From: an uncultured Collinsella sp.
Lineage (GTDB): Bacteria > Actinomycetota > Coriobacteriia > Coriobacteriales > Coriobacteriaceae
Length of the DNA stretch: 9,421 nt
Assembly (NCBI GenBank): GCA_900553165.1
Contig: USCN01000037.1
Coordinates: forward strand, 1 to 9,421
Direction: 5' to 3'
The first letter of the stretch is position 1; each line of letters opens with the position of its first letter. The notes beneath the pieces were generated by a model, which ran no database searches, was not told where the DNA came from, and was given only the letters and a program-made list of their open reading frames with translations. A program made the translations under genes and the position numbers. This document shows positions 6,279 through 9,421 of the stretch, in pieces.

Positions 6279-6304
6279 GGCACGGAACGAATACGAAGGC
6301 CTGC

Positions 6305-6314
6305 GGGAGGGGAG
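6305..6314 (+). promoter_or_regulatory. Ribosome binding site of holA
   Basis: GGGAGGGGAG, ending four bases before the ATG at 6319, holds two overlapping Shine-Dalgarno cores. It fixes the start at 6319 and excludes the in-frame GTG at 6256. Confidence 0.8.
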
Positions 6315-6318
6315 CGCA

Positions 6319-7281
6319 ATGTCCGAAACCGGTCTGCTGCCGGCATATCTGATTGTCGGTACCGACGGAGTCAAGCGCGATCACGCCGTCTCGCGTATGA
6401 AAGCGCGTCTGGAAAAGTCGGGTATGGTTGAGTTCAACCTCGACGAGCGCGACATGACCAAGGACCCCGATATCGAGTCCATTATCGGATCGCTTAACAC
6501 CTTTCCGATGGGCAGCGAGTTTCGCCTGGTAATCCTTGACGGCTGCTCAAAGCTCGCCAAGGCGGTCTCGGAGCCGCTCGTCGAGTATCTGGCGAGTCCC
6601 AGCCCCACAACGGTCTGCCTCATCATCGCCGACTCGCTTGCCAAGAACACGCGCCTGTATAAGGCGATCGCCAAGATCGACAAGAAGGCTGTGATCGATT
6701 GCTCCGGCACCAAGCGCTGGGAGCTACCGCGCCGCGTGCAGCAGATGGCGACGCAGCACGGCAAGTCGATCTCGACGGCGGCCGCCGAGGAGCTCGTCTC
6801 GCGTTCGGGTGAAAACACTCGCATGCTCGATAACGACTTGGCTAAGCTTGCTCAGATGGTCGAGGCGCCCCAGATTGAGCTTGCCGATGTGGAGCGCTGG
6901 ATTGTGCGCACTGCCGAGGTTCAACCCTGGGACTTTCTCAATGCGGTCTCGGCCCGTGACATGCGACGCTCGCTCGAGCTTTTCAATCTATTGCCCGATA
7001 AGAGCTACGTGTGGACTTATACATTGCTGTGCGGCCGCATCCGCGAGCTGATCGTCGCCAAGGCGCTCGATGCGCGCGGTCAGGGTCGTGAGCTGGCCGC
7101 AACACTCAAGCTTCAGTCCTGGCAGGTCAAGAATCACCTGACCTGGGCACGTCGCTTTTCGATGGCAGAGCTCGTCGCAGCGCTCGAGGGCGCGGTCGAT
7201 GTGGAGCTCGCGCTCAAGGGTTCGGCCGATTCTCAGACCGCGCTTTTGCTCTGGATTACGAACATCTTGAGAAAATCGTGA
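6319..7281 (+). CDS. holA: DNA polymerase III delta subunit (clamp loader)
   Basis: HolA is the wrench subunit of the clamp loader that opens the DnaN sliding clamp during chromosome replication. The 320-residue protein has the family's overall shape. An N-terminal AAA+-like domain begins PAYLIVGTDGVKRDHAVSRM and has the strand EFRLVILDGCSKL (about residues 71-83). The degenerate nucleotide-binding region lacks a Walker A, as normal for delta. It ends with a helical collar domain whose segments include GENTRMLDNDLAKLAQ, PWDFLNAVSARDMRRSLELF and SADSQTALLLWI. Sequence similarity in this family is low, so the call rests on the pattern and on location: holA follows comEC and precedes rpsT in many Gram-positive genomes. 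It has its own strong ribosome binding site and a candidate promoter. Confidence 0.92.
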   Translation: MSETGLLPAYLIVGTDGVKRDHAVSRMKARLEKSGMVEFNLDERDMTKDPDIESIIGSLNTFPMGSEFRLVILDGCSKLAKAVSEPLVEYLASPSPTTVCLIIADSLAKNTRLYKAIAKIDKKAVIDCSGTKRWELPRRVQQMATQHGKSISTAAAEELVSRSGENTRMLDNDLAKLAQMVEAPQIELADVERWIVRTAEVQPWDFLNAVSARDMRRSLELFNLLPDKSYVWTYTLLCGRIRELIVAKALDARGQGRELAATLKLQSWQVKNHLTWARRFSMAELVAALEGAVDVELALKGSADSQTALLLWITNILRKS

Positions 7282-7330
7282 TGATACCTGCCTATTTGAC
7301 AAATTCGTTCTATCCCTTTGAGAGGGAGCG

Positions 7331-7339
7331 TGCTATAGT
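7331..7339 (+). promoter_or_regulatory. Extended -10 promoter of rpsT
   Basis: TGCTATAGT is a TGn extension plus TATAGT, a five-of-six match. Transcription would start about 7344-7346, exactly at the left arm of the leader stem. A perfect TTGACA at 7296-7301 is 32 bases upstream, too far to pair with this -10. A short dyad TCCCTttgagAGGGA (7313-7327) occupies the usual -35 position. Confidence 0.65.
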
Positions 7340-7344
7340 AGGCG

Positions 7345-7392
7345 CTTGCATGACCTCACCGTGTCTCAGAGGTGTCATACATTTTTTGCAAG
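7345..7392 (+). promoter_or_regulatory. Structured rpsT mRNA leader (candidate autoregulatory element)
   Basis: CTTGCA (7345-7350) is complementary to TGCAAG (7387-7392). Inside, TGAC (7351-7354) pairs with GTCA (7374-7377), and CACC (7357-7360) can pair with GGTG (7371-7374) as an alternative to the full TGAC pairing; a TACATTTTT stretch is unpaired on the right side. The closing stem begins at the predicted transcription start and covers the first of two AAGGAACTC copies. S20 of E. coli represses its own translation; a similar role here is inference. Confidence 0.45.
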
Positions 7393-7409
7393 GAACTCGA
7401 AAGGAACTC
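7390..7409 (+). repeat. Two copies of AAGGAACTC, Shine-Dalgarno sites of rpsT
   Basis: AAGGAACTC occurs at 7390-7398 and again at 7401-7409. The second copy ends its AAGGA core nine bases before the GTG at 7415 and is the working ribosome binding site. The first is too far for direct initiation and lies partly within the closing stem of the leader. It may be a standby site or a simple duplication. Confidence 0.7.
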
Positions 7410-7414
7410 CAGAA

Positions 7415-7681
7415 GTGGCAAACATCAAGTCTCAGAAGAAGCGTATCCGCACCAATGAGGCAGCTCGCATGCGTAACAAGGCTGTCAAGTCCGAGCTCAA
7501 GACGCTGACCAAGCACGTCCAGTCCGCCGTCGCCGAGGGCGACGCCGAGAAGGCCCAGGCTGCCCTCAAGACCGTCACCAAGCGTCTCGACATGGCTGCC
7601 GCCAAGCATGTTATCCACAAGAACCAGGCTTCCAACCGCAAGTCCGGTCTTGCCAAGCTCGTGAACAGCATCAACGCCTAA
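7415..7681 (+). CDS. rpsT: 30S ribosomal protein S20
   Basis: S20 is a primary 16S rRNA-binding protein of the 30S subunit, made of long helices that hold the 5' domain and helix 44. The 88-residue, Lys/Arg-rich product begins (M)[20 protein letters not shown] and ends with the family's [19 protein letters not shown] segment. It is standard in length. The start is GTG: it is the position that gives the invariant MANIKS N-terminus, and a Shine-Dalgarno AAGGA is correctly spaced. An upstream TTG/ATG extension would add residues from the leader and is rejected. A non-AUG start for S20 also occurs in E. coli (UUG), where it helps translational feedback. The gene is monocistronic here: it has its own promoter and a strong terminator. 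Confidence 0.97.
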   Translation: MANIKSQKKRIRTNEAARMRNKAVKSELKTLTKHVQSAVAEGDAEKAQAALKTVTKRLDMAAAKHVIHKNQASNRKSGLAKLVNSINA

Positions 7682-7715
7682 GTTGTAAATTTCACACCAC
7701 ACAGATTACGCGCAT

Positions 7716-7752
7716 AAATGGAGCCTGTTTTATGGAACAGGCTCCATTTTTT
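7716..7752 (+). terminator. Strong intrinsic terminator after rpsT
   Basis: AAATGGAGCCTGTT (7716-7729) pairs perfectly with AACAGGCTCCATTT (7736-7749) around the six-base loop TTATGG, followed by six T (7747-7752). It begins 34 bases after the rpsT stop and 26 bases before the lepA ATG, so lepA must have a separate promoter in the short remaining gap. Confidence 0.95.
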
Positions 7753-7764
7753 GTACCGCTCGGG

Positions 7765-7770
7765 TAAGAT
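7765..7770 (+). promoter_or_regulatory. -10 element that would make a leaderless lepA mRNA
   Basis: TAAGAT has the TA...AT pattern of a -10 hexamer. Seven bases separate it from the A of the lepA ATG (7778), so transcription would start at or next to the ATG. No Shine-Dalgarno sequence lies between the terminator and the ATG. No -35 is recognisable; the -35 area is within the terminator. GATAGT (7768-7773) is an overlapping alternative. Confidence 0.45.
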
Positions 7771-7777
7771 AGTCCGC

Positions 7778-9421
<1,644 letters not shown>

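Noticed and set aside
6256..6318. N-terminal extension of HolA from GTG 6256
   Set aside because: It would include the likely promoter and the very strong ribosome binding site; the family N-terminus begins shortly after 6319.
7346..7414. N-terminal extension of S20 from TTG 7346
   Set aside because: It encodes the leader hairpin and both Shine-Dalgarno copies; S20 universally begins near MANIKS, which is reached at GTG 7415.

Overview
The window looks like a chromosomal core region of a GC-rich Actinomycetota, most probably a coriobacterium of the Collinsella type. This rests on the actinobacterial-type integration host factor gene followed by gmk and rpoZ (the order seen in Mycobacterium, near pyrF), on frequent GTG starts, and on protein sequences that sit between classic actinobacterial and Firmicutes-like forms. 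The genus is inference. Every gene runs on the + strand. I see no mobile element, CRISPR array, tRNA or rRNA gene, prophage gene or broken gene.

Layout: (1) 1-363 is the 3' end of pyrF (pyrimidine synthesis). (2) 364-602 has no gene but is rich in structure: a long GC-rich hairpin (409-466), then an AT-rich interrupted palindrome (525-565) covering a candidate extended -10 promoter. (3) 603-3013 is a very tight operon, mihF-gmk-rpoZ-thiI, with gaps of 0, 5 and 0 bases, closed by a strong intrinsic terminator (3024-3056). It combines a nucleoid protein, the GMP kinase, the omega subunit of RNA polymerase and the tRNA 4-thiouridine synthase. (4) 3014-3226 contains that terminator and then a GGTTTTGG-rich stretch with a perfect 12-base palindrome. 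(5) 3227-6240 is comEA-comEC, overlapping by ATGA; together they encode the DNA receptor and inner-membrane channel for uptake of transforming DNA. (6) holA, encoding the delta subunit of the DNA polymerase III clamp loader, follows with its own likely promoter. (7) rpsT (ribosomal protein S20) has an extended -10 promoter, a structured leader with two Shine-Dalgarno copies, a GTG start and a strong terminator (7716-7752). (8) lepA (EF4), cut by the window end, starts about one helical turn after a -10-like element and has no Shine-Dalgarno sequence, so it may be translated from a leaderless mRNA.

The protein-coding content is ordinary core genome, and I found no undescribed multi-gene system. 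What deserves a second look is in the non-coding DNA: the two dyads before mihF, the palindrome before comEA, the rpsT leader and the possible leaderless start of lepA.
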